Positions 36,954-49,747 of a DNA stretch of 64,000 nucleotides are shown piece after piece. This DNA comes from Engraulis encrasicolus (lineage: Eukaryota; Chordata; Actinopteri; Clupeiformes; Engraulidae). The DNA lies in contig NC_085878.1 of the NCBI RefSeq assembly GCF_034702125.1, positions 15,772,240-15,836,239 of the forward strand. The letters are read 5' to 3'. A program made the translations under genes and the position numbers. The notes under the pieces were generated by a model. That model was given only the letters and a program-made list of their open reading frames with translations, had not been told where the DNA came from and did no database searches. The stretch's first letter is position 1. The number at the start of each line of letters is the position of its first letter.

Positions 36954-37410
36954 GGAGACCTGACATCACCACCTCACTTGCTAATGAACATGTGACTGGC
37001 TCACATGAGGACATATATGGAGTTCATGTAGACATCAGTTGAATGGTGTTTCTATATTTTTATTTTCGTTTTTCTCTCTCTCTCTCTTGTTCCTGTCTCC
37101 TGTTTTTTGCTCTCCTGCCTGAATGTGTGGCAGGACGTTTTGATGTTTCCGAGCATCTTATAACCTCCGATCCCAGCGCGGACCGCAAGACCAGTTTCCT
37201 CTCAAAGCCATCTGTCCTCCGTCAAACGAAAAACGCAAGCCTGCCACTGAACTAATATTCTGCACTGTCAAAAACAACAAGCCATGCAAGATAAAAAAGA
37301 GACCATTACCATTGCCTTGTCTGGCCTTTGATTCATGGAATAACCTTTTTCTCACGTGCGGAATAACGGGCCCAGAGATGGAGAAGTCTGGATTGCAGTG
37401 GTTGAACAAT

Positions 37411-37420
37411 AATAAATAAA
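37411..37420 (+). terminator. znf609: Candidate proximal poly(A) signal
   Basis: Two overlapping AATAAA hexamers about 460 bp into the terminal exon, followed by A-rich sequence. The A-rich stretch could also cause internal priming, so use is uncertain. Confidence 0.4.
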
Positions 37421-40400
37421 GCCTGTCGGAAGAAAAAAAATAGACAAAAAGAGAAAAAAAAACTACAAAAAAAAGAAACTGTTTATCATGTTGAAATGAT
37501 TGAAGTTGTTGCCCTTTTGCTCTTCAGTGTGCATCCTCACAAATACAAACGGAAAAAAAAAATGTGTATGGTAAAAGTGAAAACTGTTTTTATCTTTATT
37601 TTTTTTCGGAGTTGCTGCTCTTTGTGGAGATGGAGCAGGGACACAGGAGCTGACACTCTGGAGACGCCCAGCATGTGTTCCTAAGCGAAATGCACACATG
37701 TACATACAAGACATGACTACATACACACTCTTACACGTACATGCTAGCACGCACACATACACACAGTCCTCATCACTACATCCTTAAGACTTTATTTTCT
37801 TTTTGTGTTTTTTTGTTTGTTTGTCTGTTTGTTCTTTTTTCCCAAAATATGCCATTAGCCACTTGAGCTCAAAAGACTATCTCCATTGTCCATGATATGT
37901 TGATACATTTTTGTTCTTTTTTTTTTTAGCAATTTGGTTCTTCGGTGCATGGCTGATGGCACTTCGTAGACTTTTGTTTTATGTTCATTTTTTTTTGTTT
38001 TGTTTTGTTTTTTTTGGTTGTCTCACTCATTTTTTGTTCTCCTGCTTTTGAAGAATGGCCTTGGGCTCATGGCTAAACTAGTTGGTGTGCCCAGGTCAGC
38101 TGCCTCAACAGACTGTAAGGGGGGGCCTTGTTCTCCATGTGAGGTGGCGGATGAAGCTCGGCCTTGTCTACTGTTTGAGTCGGGCTGTCTCTCAGCAGTG
38201 TCTGAGCCTCTGCCAGCCTCCCCTCGTCTCTGCTTGGACTTCGGAGGATTCTCATAGCGGCTCTTTGCTGGCTCATGGCTACACTTACTTGTCCTTCATG
38301 TGTCACTCGAGTCGGATAAGCGGTGAACCCGACGAGGAAGGTCGCTCACCCTCCGGAGAAAGCAAAGTGATTATTTTTTTCCCCTCTCTGCCTCACCTCG
38401 GGTTGGAAAAGTGAACCGCTCCCTCAGTTTGGGGGAGTCCCCGCTTCTGGTGAAGCTCACGGCCCTCCTCCGTCTGCCTCTCACCCTCTCCTCCCTCACA
38501 GCACGTGCCTCTCTCGCCGCTTGGTGGAAAACACCCCAAAACTGGCGCTTCGCTCCCCCTGTCGCACCAATGCTCTGCTTCTTAACTGTGCCCGTGTCGA
38601 TTGGGGGGAGCCAGCCACAAATGTTGGGGGTTTGAGGGAGGACTTTGTCATGTGAGGATTTACTCGTAATGCAGATGCAGTTGGACCCACTGAACTGTGC
38701 ACTGCAACGAAAAAAAACAAACATTAAAAAAACTGTCTCGCTGCCCACGAGGAGAGGCAAGAGCGCAAACGGAACCAGATGTCATCTCTGGTTCAAAAAA
38801 CGCAACTCCCCAGACATTTACTGTTGTGTACGCGGGGTAGAGAGCTAGCTACAGTGGCATCCACATGGGGAAAGGAGGGGAAAAAAGACGTCAGGAAAAA
38901 GCCGTTTGACCTTTTTCGAGATTTTAGCTTGTATTCTATTTGTTCAAGGAGACCTTGTGTGTAAGTGCTGTGAATACTAGTAACACAAAGTGTTTTTTTT
39001 CTGTAAAACAACCACTCAAAACTCTGTTCATATTTACAGTTCCCCCCCCCCCCTCTCTGTCTCCAGGAGCAACATTTTCATGGTTTTCAGTTTCTTTTTC
39101 TCCAGTAGGGTGTCAATTTTAGCATGAAGTCCCATATTATCCAGTATCCTCTCAGGCAAAGCACACTGATCCATAGCTTCAACATTGTTGGGTTTTTCTC
39201 TCTCTCTCTCTTTCTCCCCCTCTCCTCTTCCTCACCAACAGTAAGATATCTGTATATAATGAACAGAGGTATAATTTTAACGATTTTTGGATTGCCATTA
39301 CCACCATTCAGCCAATCTCCCATACGGCCCACCCAACCCCACCACCGCCCCGTCCCCCAGTGTCACTTACACAAATACTGTAGCAGCTCTCATTTTTACA
39401 GTTCTGTTCAGTTTTTTCTATATACTTATATATTTTAAAGCTCTCCACCCAGCTCGCTTCGAGTCATGTCCACAGTTGGTAACACTTTGCCCCATACGTC
39501 GAGAGAAAGGGTGTGTTTTTAATCTGAAACCAATTGGCTGAACCTGCCTACAGCCAGTGACGACTCTGTGTCAATCTAAAAGCACCGCCCTTGTATGATT
39601 GTCAACATTTCAAGGCTTTTACAGTTTTATGGATCCCCCCCCTCCCAGTAAATAAAAAATACAAAAAGATAAATATCACATTTTGAGCCAGTTGTATTTT
39701 TTGTTTATTTTGATTTGTTTTTGTTTTGGTTTTTTTGTCAACTTGTTATGGGAGACCCAGTGGAAAAGGGGGTTTTAACTCTCGCCTCAACGCATGGCTG
39801 TACAGGTTATGAAGTTGTTGTGCGTCCAGTGAGTTACTCTGGTCCTCAGACTCCTAAAGCTGTTGTCCAGAGCCTCCACTGTTGTTCACCATCAAGGCAA
39901 AGGTAGAAACGTAGAGCTGACTGACATTGTTCTTGCCATCTGATGTTTGTTCAATAGTTTTTTGCAGTATTATAGCTTTCGTGGTAAAGTTTGATTATTT
40001 GGCCTTAAAAAAAGTTACCCCCCTTGAAGGCCAAGACTATGGTGTTGTCATGTTTAAGGGAGGGAATTTGATGTTCATTTTTCCACTTTCTTACAACTGA
40101 AAATTCTAATCGTGGAATGCCGATGTGGCTGGTTATTTTTAAAACACAAGAAGGTTATGACACTAAATGAACAGTTCATTGCCACATATAGGCTGCTGTA
40201 GCGTACAGTCCAGTCCCTGAGTTTGAGTAATAATGAGACTGTTCCTATGTATGTTTTTTTCACATCTAATTTGTTCTGGATATATCAAGAGCTGTAATGT
40301 CATTCTGTGTGTTACATGTTCCTAAGAAGTGGCTTTAGTACTAGTTGATATTGACTGGCATGATGAAGCTTTCTCTCTTTTTTTTCTCCAAGGATGAGCA

Positions 40401-41038
40401 GAAATTGAAACGTTATCTGGTTTTTAAAGTATAGCCACCAATCTTTGTTGATCACAGAATCCCTTGATGTTGCAGAGGTAAAATACATTAAGCGCTTTAA
40501 TGGTTAATAATTTATTTTTGGTTTTGTTTTTTTAATTGGGTAGTACCATCATCTGAGGAAGATGCGTCTTTTTTGTTTTGATTTGCTTTTTAAAAACCCT
40601 TACACCATGGCTTTCATAATTTCTTAACAAGCAAACATTGATAAGACGTCCAATGTTTTACCCATTTGGGTGGATTCATGCACTATTTTATCATGGTGTT
40701 TTGCTTCCCAGCATTTGGGTTTTTTTCTTTCTCTTTTTGACTCCTGCTCTCCCTTTCCCTAGCCCCATATAGTAAACTTCGCATCCCCTCTCTTCACTCA
40801 AACCTAAGAGGGTCTGTCATTAAGTATCAGTCATCGGTACTTAACAAAAGGATGTTTACAACTTCTTCTTTTTTTTCTTGCTTCGTTTTTTGAAATTCAT
40901 TCCCCCAGATGTATCACCTTCCTCCCACCACAGCTGATCTTTCCCCTACTGGAGTTGTCCTCTGATGTAAAGTGTACATTACCATGTTTCTTTTTTTATA
41001 CAATACTGTAACTTGCCTTTGTACATTTGGGCAAAAAA

Positions 41039-41048
41039 AATAAATAAA
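41039..41048 (+). terminator. znf609: Candidate distal poly(A) signal of znf609
   Basis: Tandem AATAAATAAA, with a T-rich then GT-rich stretch 20-50 bp downstream, is the standard arrangement of a vertebrate cleavage and polyadenylation site. After it the long-T-run texture of the UTR stops. Confidence 0.6.
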
Positions 41049-41740
41049 TCTTTTTATGAGACAATCATATCTGTCCTTTTTTTGAAGTGAGTGTCTTGTG
41101 ATTGACAATGAAGAGCCTGCCATCATGGCATGGCCGTTTTAAGATATTTGGGGGCCCTAGACAAAGTGGAACTTTATGCCTCATTTTTTCCTCGAACTAT
41201 TAGTGGCCCCCTTCAAAAGGCATTCTGATAGTATCATTGTATTTAGGCAGGTTTTGCATCACTCCCAAAGTTGTCATCACTGTCCTTTGAATACAAGTAC
41301 ATAAGCAGTCATTTCCAGAAGGCCATCTCCGCTGGGTACTTTAGGCAATTTACTTGTTTGCTTGCCTGGTTGTAACGGGCATTGTTGAAATAGAAAGACT
41401 TCACCAATACCACTCACAATAGACAGTGATTTTTCTTGCAGCCACACAACTGAAGTGTATACCAATGCCCACCAGGTGTCACTATTTCCCACCGAATGTG
41501 TGGCATGAGGGAGAGTGGTGGCATGATGCCCACTCACCCAGCACACTGAGACTTGGCAGAGCAGGGGCTATTTTAACTCTTTGCTGGAGTCGTCTCTATA
41601 GCCGGGACACTGCCTACTGTTTCATCTGCTCTAAATCTGCTTCCCACGCTCGTGTAACTGTGGTGCTGGGAGTATTGCAGAGGGCCAGAGGTTGATGGAG
41701 CGCTGAGCCCCTCTGAGGTTTTTACTGCGACAACTGGATT

Positions 41741-41764
41741 CAGCAGCAGCAGCAGCAGCAGCAG
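41741..41764 (+). repeat. (CAG)8 repeat
   Basis: Eight CAG units in non-coding sequence or a candidate 5'UTR. No frame across it is supported. Confidence 0.9.
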
Positions 41765-41994
41765 CGAAACAGACCCACGGGGAGATTATGTGAGGATGAT
41801 TTTGTTGAGTGTAAAATGTGAAATCTGATTATCTGCATGTGGGGAGGGGCAGCGAGAGAGTAAGATATGCTGAGGCAATGGCTTTTACCATACCGGGAGG
41901 GATCCGTCCGGCGCAGGGAGCTCACAGGGACATGAGAGAACCAGGCTGCTTCTTTGCTCTGCAACGGTGCAGCAGCTGAGATTTGAGAGGTTTC

Positions 41995-42101
41995 ATGGGA
42001 TGCACATTATACGCTGCCAGCCCTGAGGCGCCCCCCGAGGCTCCTGACCCAGCCAAACGCCCCAATGCTCCCAGCGCCAGGAGACCACACATGCGACAGA
42101 G
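41995..42101 (+). CDS. Candidate gramd2a upstream exon (in-frame N-terminal extension or 5'UTR)
   Basis: From an ATG at 41995 a frame of 35 codons plus two bases runs to a donor AGAG|GTGAGA at 42102. Spliced to the gramd2a acceptor at 49633 it would be in frame and would read through PRS into MTEHQEPSED. The peptide begins MGCTLYAAS and is Pro/Ala/Arg-rich. A chance in-frame match has a probability of about one third, the ATG context is weak (T at -3), and no family match is known to me. It may be a 5'UTR exon or nothing. Confidence 0.22.
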
Positions 42102-45100
42102 GTGAGACTACCACTTCTTACACTAACTGGACCCTAACACTGCACTAAAGCTTAAGCTGTGTTATTGTGGTGTGTGCCGTTAAAACTCCTGGGTGAGCTC
42201 TTTTGCTTGATTTTTCATACTTTGGTGTTGCAGTCTTTAGTAGTTCTGTGTTTTTGTACTTTTAGGTTAACAGAGTCTTTATGGAAGATTTGAGAGTTCT
42301 AAATGTAGGCTAGATGAGGTAGTAGGTGACTATGAACAATAGGCTACCTGTTTTGTTTTAATCGTGTGATTTGTTTTATTTATTTTTTTATTTATTCATG
42401 TTATCTGGGTTACAATGATAACATTTTTCAGGAGGTGTATAAAGTAATTTTTAAAGTCATGATAAAAAATACCACACTATAGTACCAGAACATGATGCAT
42501 AGGCCTAGTTGTTTCAACAGTTACTTCACTGTACCTAATGAGCACAGGTAACTTAGCTGTGTCAGAACTAAGGAAACACAGTTACCTGTGTTAGAAGGAA
42601 ACACACCTTCCTTTTATTTACTTTTGACACCTCTGCCAGCATCCAATGAGGGGTTTTGATTTTCTTTTCTTTTACTTTGACTTAATACACCTTTGAGTCT
42701 GTTATTTCCAGCCCTTTGATCAACAACACTTGCATTGTCCACAGCCTCTTTGGAAGCAAATGTCAGCAAGAGGTTTTAAAGGGCTGCCGCTTACTTACAG
42801 CCTAGGCCTACTTTATTTTTTCACTCTAAGGAGTGTTGGGGCACACTGGCAGCATTGAAGCTGTGAACAAATGTAGCTCTGTGTAGACACCTTCCATTTC
42901 AGTAAACCAGGATAGGCCAGATTGCTTATCAGCCACGCATGATGTCTCCTGTCCTCATCCCACATCCTTACGAGGCAGGTTTCAGTCCCCTAAGAATTTA
43001 ACGCAGCCCCTCCATTTTTAAACACTGCGAAATATTAATGATTTGTCCAATGTTGACCTCACTTATGGAGTATTCATCCTCTTATGAAGCACTGGAAAAC
43101 TAAACTAAATATGTGACAGATTGAACTTGGAAATGTTAATAGCCTAATCAAAATGTCTAGAGAGCACGTTAAAGTCCGGTGTGCGCGCGCTATTTTCGGG
43201 GTTCCCTAAATTCTCTCCATGTAGGCTATTGCATGCAGTTGGTATAAATGACTGGAGCTACTGTAGACCAAGTCCTCAGAGACAAGCCCATGAAATGGCT
43301 AACACTGCTAAATGGCTACTAATTCCAGTTAAGCTAACGTGAGGTGGAACAAACTATGCTCAGCCCACTTCAACGGCTGTGTGCTTGCTTGGCGCAACAG
43401 GTCCTCAAGGGCAACTCGCAGTTTGCGTGGGACACCTGAACTCGCAACATTGCAGCAAAAAGTATCATGTCGCCTTGAGTTACTTTGTATTCACTCAACG
43501 CTGTAATGTTTACAAGGAAGATACTACGATATATTTAGCTGCTGTCAATTTGAGACGAAGATGTTTACCCGTTACACGACCTTGCGTCCGATGAGGACGT
43601 AGTTCTGGATTACAGAACGAGCTTTCATAAAAGGTATGGTCATCTTCTCTGAAACGATTTGCCTTTTAAAATGTCGCGAAAGCGCGCGAACAGTAATAGT
43701 TTCGTGGTGTGTTAGGCTATATGCATACCCGAATGAGACCACAGTGTATTTTGTAGTCGTGTCAAATACTACCTAGTTAAAAGCTTACCTCAATAATGAA
43801 CCTCACTTTATGTGGTGGGTATCCTACCGGTTTGGTCATGTTGGGTCGTTTGGAAAGGTAAACACTGTAACAGTTACTGTTAATGTACATCGTCGACTCT
43901 ATTAGTTTTCAATTGGTGTACCGGCCTGTTATTATTAGGCTATTTCCCAACTTTCATACATGAAGTGAAGTGTTGGCATATGGCAACAGTTGGTGGCACA
44001 GGCGATTCTACGTGGAGGGATTTATTGTAGCCTAACTCCTCCCCCTGTATTGTATGGGTACCCTACTATCCAAATTAATAATAGTTTAAGAGAATGGCTT
44101 ACTTTCTCATGGTAATAAACATACCAATGACTCAGAAACATTCTGTTCATTATGCTATTGGCAGAAGTGGTTAAAAAACAAATTGTTTACCTATGGGCAG
44201 TGCACCAGCATCAAACCAAAAGGAACTGGATTGCCTGTAGCTGGAACAAGAGGAATGGTAGTGCAACAGGCTATTTATATAGTCATACACAGACTATGTT
44301 TACCTTGTTTTAAAAGTTAGCACATTCAACAGAGAGAAATGCTCTGCCTCCTTTGGGTGTGCATGTAGGTGCCATCAGAATGTGTACCTCAATCTGTCCT
44401 GAAAACTAAAGAGGTGTTAAAGAGGAGTTATTATGGTTAGTTACACTGTAAGTAGACCCCTATATGCGTTTACAACACTTTTAGTTTCTAAGGTTTGCGT
44501 GTTATGCCTACGGCCCAAATGCAGATGTCAACATTTGTGATTACTAAATAACTAAATACTAAATAATTTATATGTTCTTATATATGATATTTTAGATGAT
44601 TTTACAGTTGCGGTATGAAAAGAAAACCATTTTCAGCAAACAATATGGTTAACAGAGCCCAGAATAAGTGTCCTCTTTCAGTCAGCCATGTACTTCAGTG
44701 TTGAGCTATACTCAGCTCTGGCCATAGCTGCAGGTGGTGCTGACTATATAGACTGTAGCTATTCATTTCCACGTGACACTTCTGTTGTGTTTTTTTTTTT
44801 CCACCCTGTGACAGAAGCCTGGGGTGCCACGCTTGCTTGCAGATGTTCCATGTGAAAGAGCCCATTAGTTTTCCCGCATTGCAGCTGTTGCCTGAGTGAG
44901 CATGTATAGCCTGACGTTGGTTAGAGCAGGGCTGAGCGGCTATAGCAGTGGCACTGTTATCCCAGGGGTGGTCTGGTAATTACACCTGGCTCCTATCCAT
45001 TCGCTCCCTGCGAATAATCAGGACATATGACATCAGCCTTCACTCTCACTCCCAAGGATGTGTCTCTGATGGAGTGGCCTTGTGCCTACTTAACCTGATT

Positions 45101-45664
45101 GCAAGGGCCGCTGCGGGCTCCCGCTGTAGATATGAATTAATGGGTGATAAATGGCTGCGGCCCCCTCTCAGCACCCAGAATGGAGCCCATAAAACCAATG
45201 ACTGGTACCCACTGTATCCATTGTGTTATTTATAAGCACACAAGGGCCTGGAATGAGAGAATAATGGCTTGGGCTATTCCAGATTTTGTCATTGACATGG
45301 GCACAATGTTATTACTACATGAGCACAATGCATTGTGTGATGTGGATCTGAGTTGGTATGTTGTATGTTGTGTGTTATTCTCCAAACAAAACCAAGCAGT
45401 AGTTAATTAGAGAGCTGGAATCCTAGAATCATTTTCTACCCGAATTCCCCTATTGCTTACCTCCATTTGCATGCACTGAATTGCTGAAGCCACGGCGATT
45501 CATCTGGGCAGAGAGCTGAGAGAACAGAGGGAGCTTTGTTGTCTTTCCATGGGCCTTTTCTTCGGGATAACACTTTGCTGAGAAGCAGGGCTTGACTGGC
45601 AGCCCTCATCAGTGAGGCTGTATTTCTATTTACAGACCAGAAGCAAGGCTTCTTTATCACATAA

Positions 45665-45697
45665 CTCTCTCTTTCTTCCTCTCTCCCTCTCTCTCCC

Positions 45698-45759
<62 letters not shown>

Positions 45760-45777
45760 TCTCTCTCTCTTTCTCTC
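45665..45777 (+). repeat. (CT)n microsatellite
   Basis: Imperfect CTCTCC units grade into pure CT and then CTTT units. Confidence 0.95.
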
Positions 45778-46253
45778 ACACACAATCATGATTGCAGTTG
45801 CAACATCATTAGATCAGCCACAATCGTCTTCTGTAAACCAATTTCTGGTTGAGATTTTGTAATGAGCAGTTAGCATCAGAAAAGATCACAATCAGCAGAG
45901 ACATTATGAGGGATTGCAGATTAGAATCAGAACAATCATATATTGTCTTATCATTAACATTAGTCATTAGATATCAAATTCATCCATCTTTGTGACTGGG
46001 GACAGTTGTAGTATTTATTTGTTTTTACTGTATTCTAATAAGTTACATATAATCATTCATTTGGTCACATCCTTGCCAACATACCAACATTGTTCCAATG
46101 TTTCTTTTTAACCAAACACATTCATTCATAACCATCCATCTTATTTGTACAATTTATCAAGACTTAAATGAATGTGTGCATGATTGTATCCATCCTGAAT
46201 AGGGATACATTACTGTTTTACCCTAATGGGTTGGGGGAAAAGGCAGCTCCTGA

Positions 46254-46638
46254 CTAGCCTGGCGACGCCATCCATGTACTCCACCCAAAAGATTTTGGCT
46301 CCGCACATCGTCTGGCAAGAGCCTCGAGCTCGGTTCTCTCAGTGTTTCGCCAATCAGCAAACAGTTGAGAGTGTTGACGTAGAACTCAGCCGCGAGCTCC
46401 GTTACTGATTGGTTAAGGTAACTATATTCACACTTTCGTTTTGTTATTTGTATGTTTTTGCGACGCTATAACCTAACAGGCATGCTAATAAAGTGGTTTT
46501 AATTTGAGTTTGGAACTTCAATTAATTGAAATTATAGAGTAAGATCAGACCATCTCCCATCGTCCACGGAGACGGATTCCTCATGGCTTTTGCCAGACTG
46601 ATTGACGGAGTCAACAGTCGGCTATTCGCCCAGGCTAG
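46254..46638. mobile_element. hAT-like MITE with target-site duplication
   Basis: A 385-bp element with ends CTAGCCTGG-CGA (46254) and, reverse-complemented, CTAGCCTGGGCGA (46638). Both flanks carry CTCCTGA (46247-46253 and 46639-46645), extending to CTCCTGAC if the ends are asymmetric by one base. That fits the 8-bp duplication of hAT elements. Subterminal words GTCTGGCAAGAGCC and GTCTGGCAAAAGCC are also inverted. There is no transposase. Confidence 0.75.
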
Positions 46639-46675
46639 CTCCTGACAGCCTCAGATGGTGTTTCGATGTCTGATA

Positions 46676-46705
46676 AAGAAACTGCGCAGTACACCTTTAA
46701 CAGGA
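46676..46705. repeat. Terminal fragment of another MITE family (tentative)
   Basis: AAACTGCGCAGTACACCTTTAAC looks like a right terminal inverted repeat of a TTAAAGG-ended element. No matching left end was identified nearby. Confidence 0.3.
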
Positions 46706-47189
46706 GATCTCTGGACGTGCACAGGCTTAAATTTGATTAGGCTAATTGGATTTGTGGCAGTCCTGTGACAGCGCAGCCTGGTAAATAGCCACTAAAAGGA
46801 GTTGCAGAGAAGAGGAGGGGGCTGTGGAACTAAAGATGAAGCCAAGGATGAGTAAACTTCATGATTAGAACACTCCAGTCCAACCTCTGAGGTCTCCAGC
46901 CACCAGCGAGACCAGTCAACTAATATTTATATTTGGTTTAGGCTGAACATGCCCCTCCGTGACCCCCAGCGGCTCTGGCTGGCCGGCAGACTGATAGCAT
47001 ATCTGCCTCTGGTCCAATATTAGTTTTCCTATTGACATTTTCAAGCAGGGGCGAGCAGAGTTCCCCATGCACTCTGCTTCTTCTACTTGTTTTTTTCACA
47101 TTTCAAACAAATAAATGCATTACTCAGTGCCATATGCAATAATCACATTCTTTACTTAACTTACTTGCTAAAGGATTTTGTGTTTGTAC

Positions 47190-47510
47190 AGTGCTATGCA
47201 AAATAATGGTAGTAGTCCCACTGGAAAGGTCCCAGTGTGTCTGAAATGTGAGTAAAGTAAAAATAGGAATAGTTTTTATATCTATGCATAGGGTGCACAG
47301 CATGTGGTTGTATATCAAAGCATGGGGATACAAGCATGCATTGTTTTCATTATATACTGTATAGAAAGCAAGTCCATGTTTTTGTATAGTACCTCTTGCA
47401 GAGCCCCCAATGCATGCCGATAAAAATAAAGGATTTTGAGTATTACTTGCATTTTTGACACACCAAGACTTTCCCAGCCAAATTACTGTATTTTGCATGC
47501 CACCATATGC
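47190..47510. repeat. Possible MITE with short inverted ends
   Basis: GTGCTATGCAAAATAATGG near 47200 is roughly complementary to a segment ending ACTGTATTTTGCATGCCACC near 47485-47504. The inverted match is imperfect and no target duplication was seen. Confidence 0.3.
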
Positions 47511-48114
47511 TGCATATACTTTTCATATTGATATTACTCATCATTTTGTTTATATAGGCAAATGTGCACTGACTAATCTGAAATTCTGCTTCAGCAAATA
47601 CTCCTATCGAAGTTTGACTTGTCGATACAGGGGGAGAATTGTGAGTTTATACAAGCCCTTCTTATTTTATTCCCTCACTGCAACCAGTAACTGGATTTTA
47701 TCATGGCCTTTAAGACTGTGCGGGTTTTTTGTTGAGTTAGGAATCTTTGTAAGGAATCTTTCCTTTCCTGCCCCACAGACAATTCTCAGCAGGTCAACTG
47801 TGTCATGTTTGAATGTGACTGTGTTGAAAGAAACTGTATGGAATTTATCTTGGTTATTGTAGTTTTTCACTGTAGGGTGTGAAATGTTTAGTCATCGGAT
47901 ACAGCTGTGACACTACAATACATGTGTTTCCAGCGAAGAAAAGAACAGACATTCAGAGGGAAATAGTGGTGTACATGGCCCATGAGGTTCTATTTTGTTT
48001 CAGTTCGGTTTATTTTGGATAAGGAGGTATAGTCTTTTCTTTCTTTATTAAATAATATCCTTATTATATATATGGGTCATTCTACGATTCGGCTGTGCTT
48101 TTAAGTCCATGGAT

Positions 48115-48190
48115 TTTAGTTGCCAGTACTTTAGTTGCCAGTATTTTAGTTGCAGCTTTTTTGACCATTTCCTGCAAAGTGTACCTTTAA
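48115..48190. repeat. Short tandem TTTAGTTGCCAGTA units and a MITE end
   Basis: About three imperfect 15-bp copies of TTTAGTTGCCAGTA are followed by CATTTCCTGCAAAGTGTACCT then TTAAG. The latter is the reverse complement of the left end of the MITE at 60145. Confidence 0.5.
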
Positions 48191-49201
48191 GTCAAAGGGA
48201 GACATTAAATGAGTTCATTTCCAGAAATGGTGCGGCATCATTTATTAGCATATTATACTTTGCATAATAGGCTTTCTTAACCCTGTTACTGTGATGAATT
48301 GTCATTTGTCATTACAGTATTATTATTTTTTTAAACCAAACTCTAATCCAACTATTTTCTTCACCGCCTGACACTCCACTTACAATACAATGTAATACAA
48401 TCCAACACACAAACACAATAATAATGGAAAAGATTACTCTGGAAGTGATCGTAACATATGCTAGTTTCATAGCATCAAGACCTAGCCTACTTACTTGATA
48501 AGCTCCATAAATAGCCTGATGTTGAGACTTAATTTTTGCGTGTAAGTGAAGTCCCATTGGGTCTCTGTACTTAACCTTCCAACTCTTTGCCACTCCCATC
48601 ATGGCAGGTCTTGCCCCGTAAGTGAGAGAGTGACTGAGCTCAAATTGCTCATATGGCAACTGAATCAAGGCTGACCTTTAAAGAGTAGGATGAGACTTGT
48701 CAGAGCCCATGGAACCAGCACTGCCTGACTCACCCATGTAAGGGCTCCTCCCAATTAGTGATAATGAATGGTGGGGGGGGCAGATCAGCTTTGGAGGAGG
48801 CCGAGTGCTCCTGCTGTGCTCGCGGCTATTATACTCCCTATTTTTAATTGCACAAGCAGTTTGCCCGGGCCTCCTGTGGGAGCCTACCTGGAAACCCTGT
48901 GTATATGCACTTGCTTGTGTGTGAGAGTGGATGAACGTAGGCGGGTGGGGGATGTTTATATTTGTGCTGGTGCATATTCATTAGTCGTGGGCTAACATGT
49001 GTGGCTGGCTGCTCAGCTGCCCGCCCGCCCGTGGTCATTTAAGCTCGTTTCGGATGTGGGAGTTGGAGTAGGAGTGGAGAGAGGGAGTGGGAGAGAGACT
49101 TTGAATTTTTCTATACCATGGAAAGGTCATTTACATGGTTCCCTGCATGTGAGGCATACCGGGTGACTTGTGTAATCCTTTGGCGTTCATTTGAGCGTGT
49201 G

Positions 49202-49208
<7 letters not shown>

Positions 49209-49255
<47 letters not shown>
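49209..49255 (+). repeat. (GT)n microsatellite
   Basis: A pure GT run of about 47 bp. Further GT runs with a G11-12 stretch occur at 49400-49460. Confidence 0.95.
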
Positions 49256-49256
<1 letters not shown>

Positions 49257-49633
49257 CATGTGTACACGGTGAAGCAAATTTGTTTCTGTGGTTTTGGAAG
49301 GCCATATAGGTGGCCATTTAGCATGTGAATCGTACCATGTGGTAAAGTATAAGCCAATAAGCCAGCCACCATTTGTGTATTTATGCAGGTTTAAGTCGGT
49401 GTGTGTGTGTGTGTGTGGGGGGGGGGGGGGGTTGTGAGTGGAAGGGTGTGTGTGTGTGTGTACATATGTGGCTGTATGATGTGTTCAGTGTTCACTCTCT
49501 TTGGTCTGGGTGTGTTCTCATTGTCTCAGTTGGGGTTCTCGTGTGTGTGTGTGTATGTGTGCTACTGTGATTGTGCTTGTAGATGTGATGTGATGCGTGT
49601 TGTTTTTCTTCTCGTCTGGCACGCCATATGCAG

Positions 49634-49747
49634 GCCGCGGAGCATGACTGAGCACCAGGAGCCGAGCGAGGACGTTGGGCTGCTCACGCCTCCGGACCTG
49701 GCCGAGCCCCCCAAGGAAGAGGACACCCAGAACCCCCCGCAGTTCAG
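49634..49747 (+). CDS. gramd2a: gramd2a first recognised coding exon, start ATG at 49644
   Basis: The acceptor ATGCAG ends at 49633 and the ATG at 49644 has A at -3. It encodes MTEHQEPSEDVGLLTPPDLA, then a Pro/Glu-rich stretch, and leaves in phase 2 at TTCAG|GCAAGT, a GC donor. Using the nearest GT instead (49752) would shift the frame into a stop in the next exon, so the GC donor is required. The acidic, Pro-rich N-terminus is poorly conserved in this family. The assignment rests on the following exons. The frame is also open upstream of the ATG to the acceptor, so an N-terminal extension is possible. The five gramd2a exons give 438 nt, or 146 codons, from this ATG. Confidence 0.75.

Larger units (their letters stand above)
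36954..41065 (+). other. znf609: znf609 terminal exon, long 3'UTR (inferred)
   Basis: This starts GGAGACCTGACATC after the TC-tract acceptor. It runs as AT-rich sequence with many long T runs and no coding frame, as expected for the several-kilobase 3'UTR of ZNF609. Poly(A) signals are tandem AATAAA at 37411-37420, AATAAA at 39651 and tandem AATAAATAAA at 41039-41048. The last is followed by a T/GT-rich element at about 41070-41090, so I take it as the distal end. The end coordinate is approximate. Confidence 0.6.
41066..49633. other. Intergenic region between znf609 and gramd2a (may include gramd2a 5' exon and intron)
   Basis: About 8.6 kb without a confident gene. It contains a (CAG)8 repeat at 41741, a donor-ended candidate exon near 42.0 kb, a CT microsatellite at 45665-45777, a hAT-like MITE at 46254-46638, an inverted-repeat region at about 47.19-47.51 kb, short tandem repeats near 48.1 kb and GT runs at 49.2-49.6 kb. 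An untranslated first exon of gramd2a must lie somewhere here or further 5', because the exon at 49634 starts at a splice acceptor. Confidence 0.6.
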
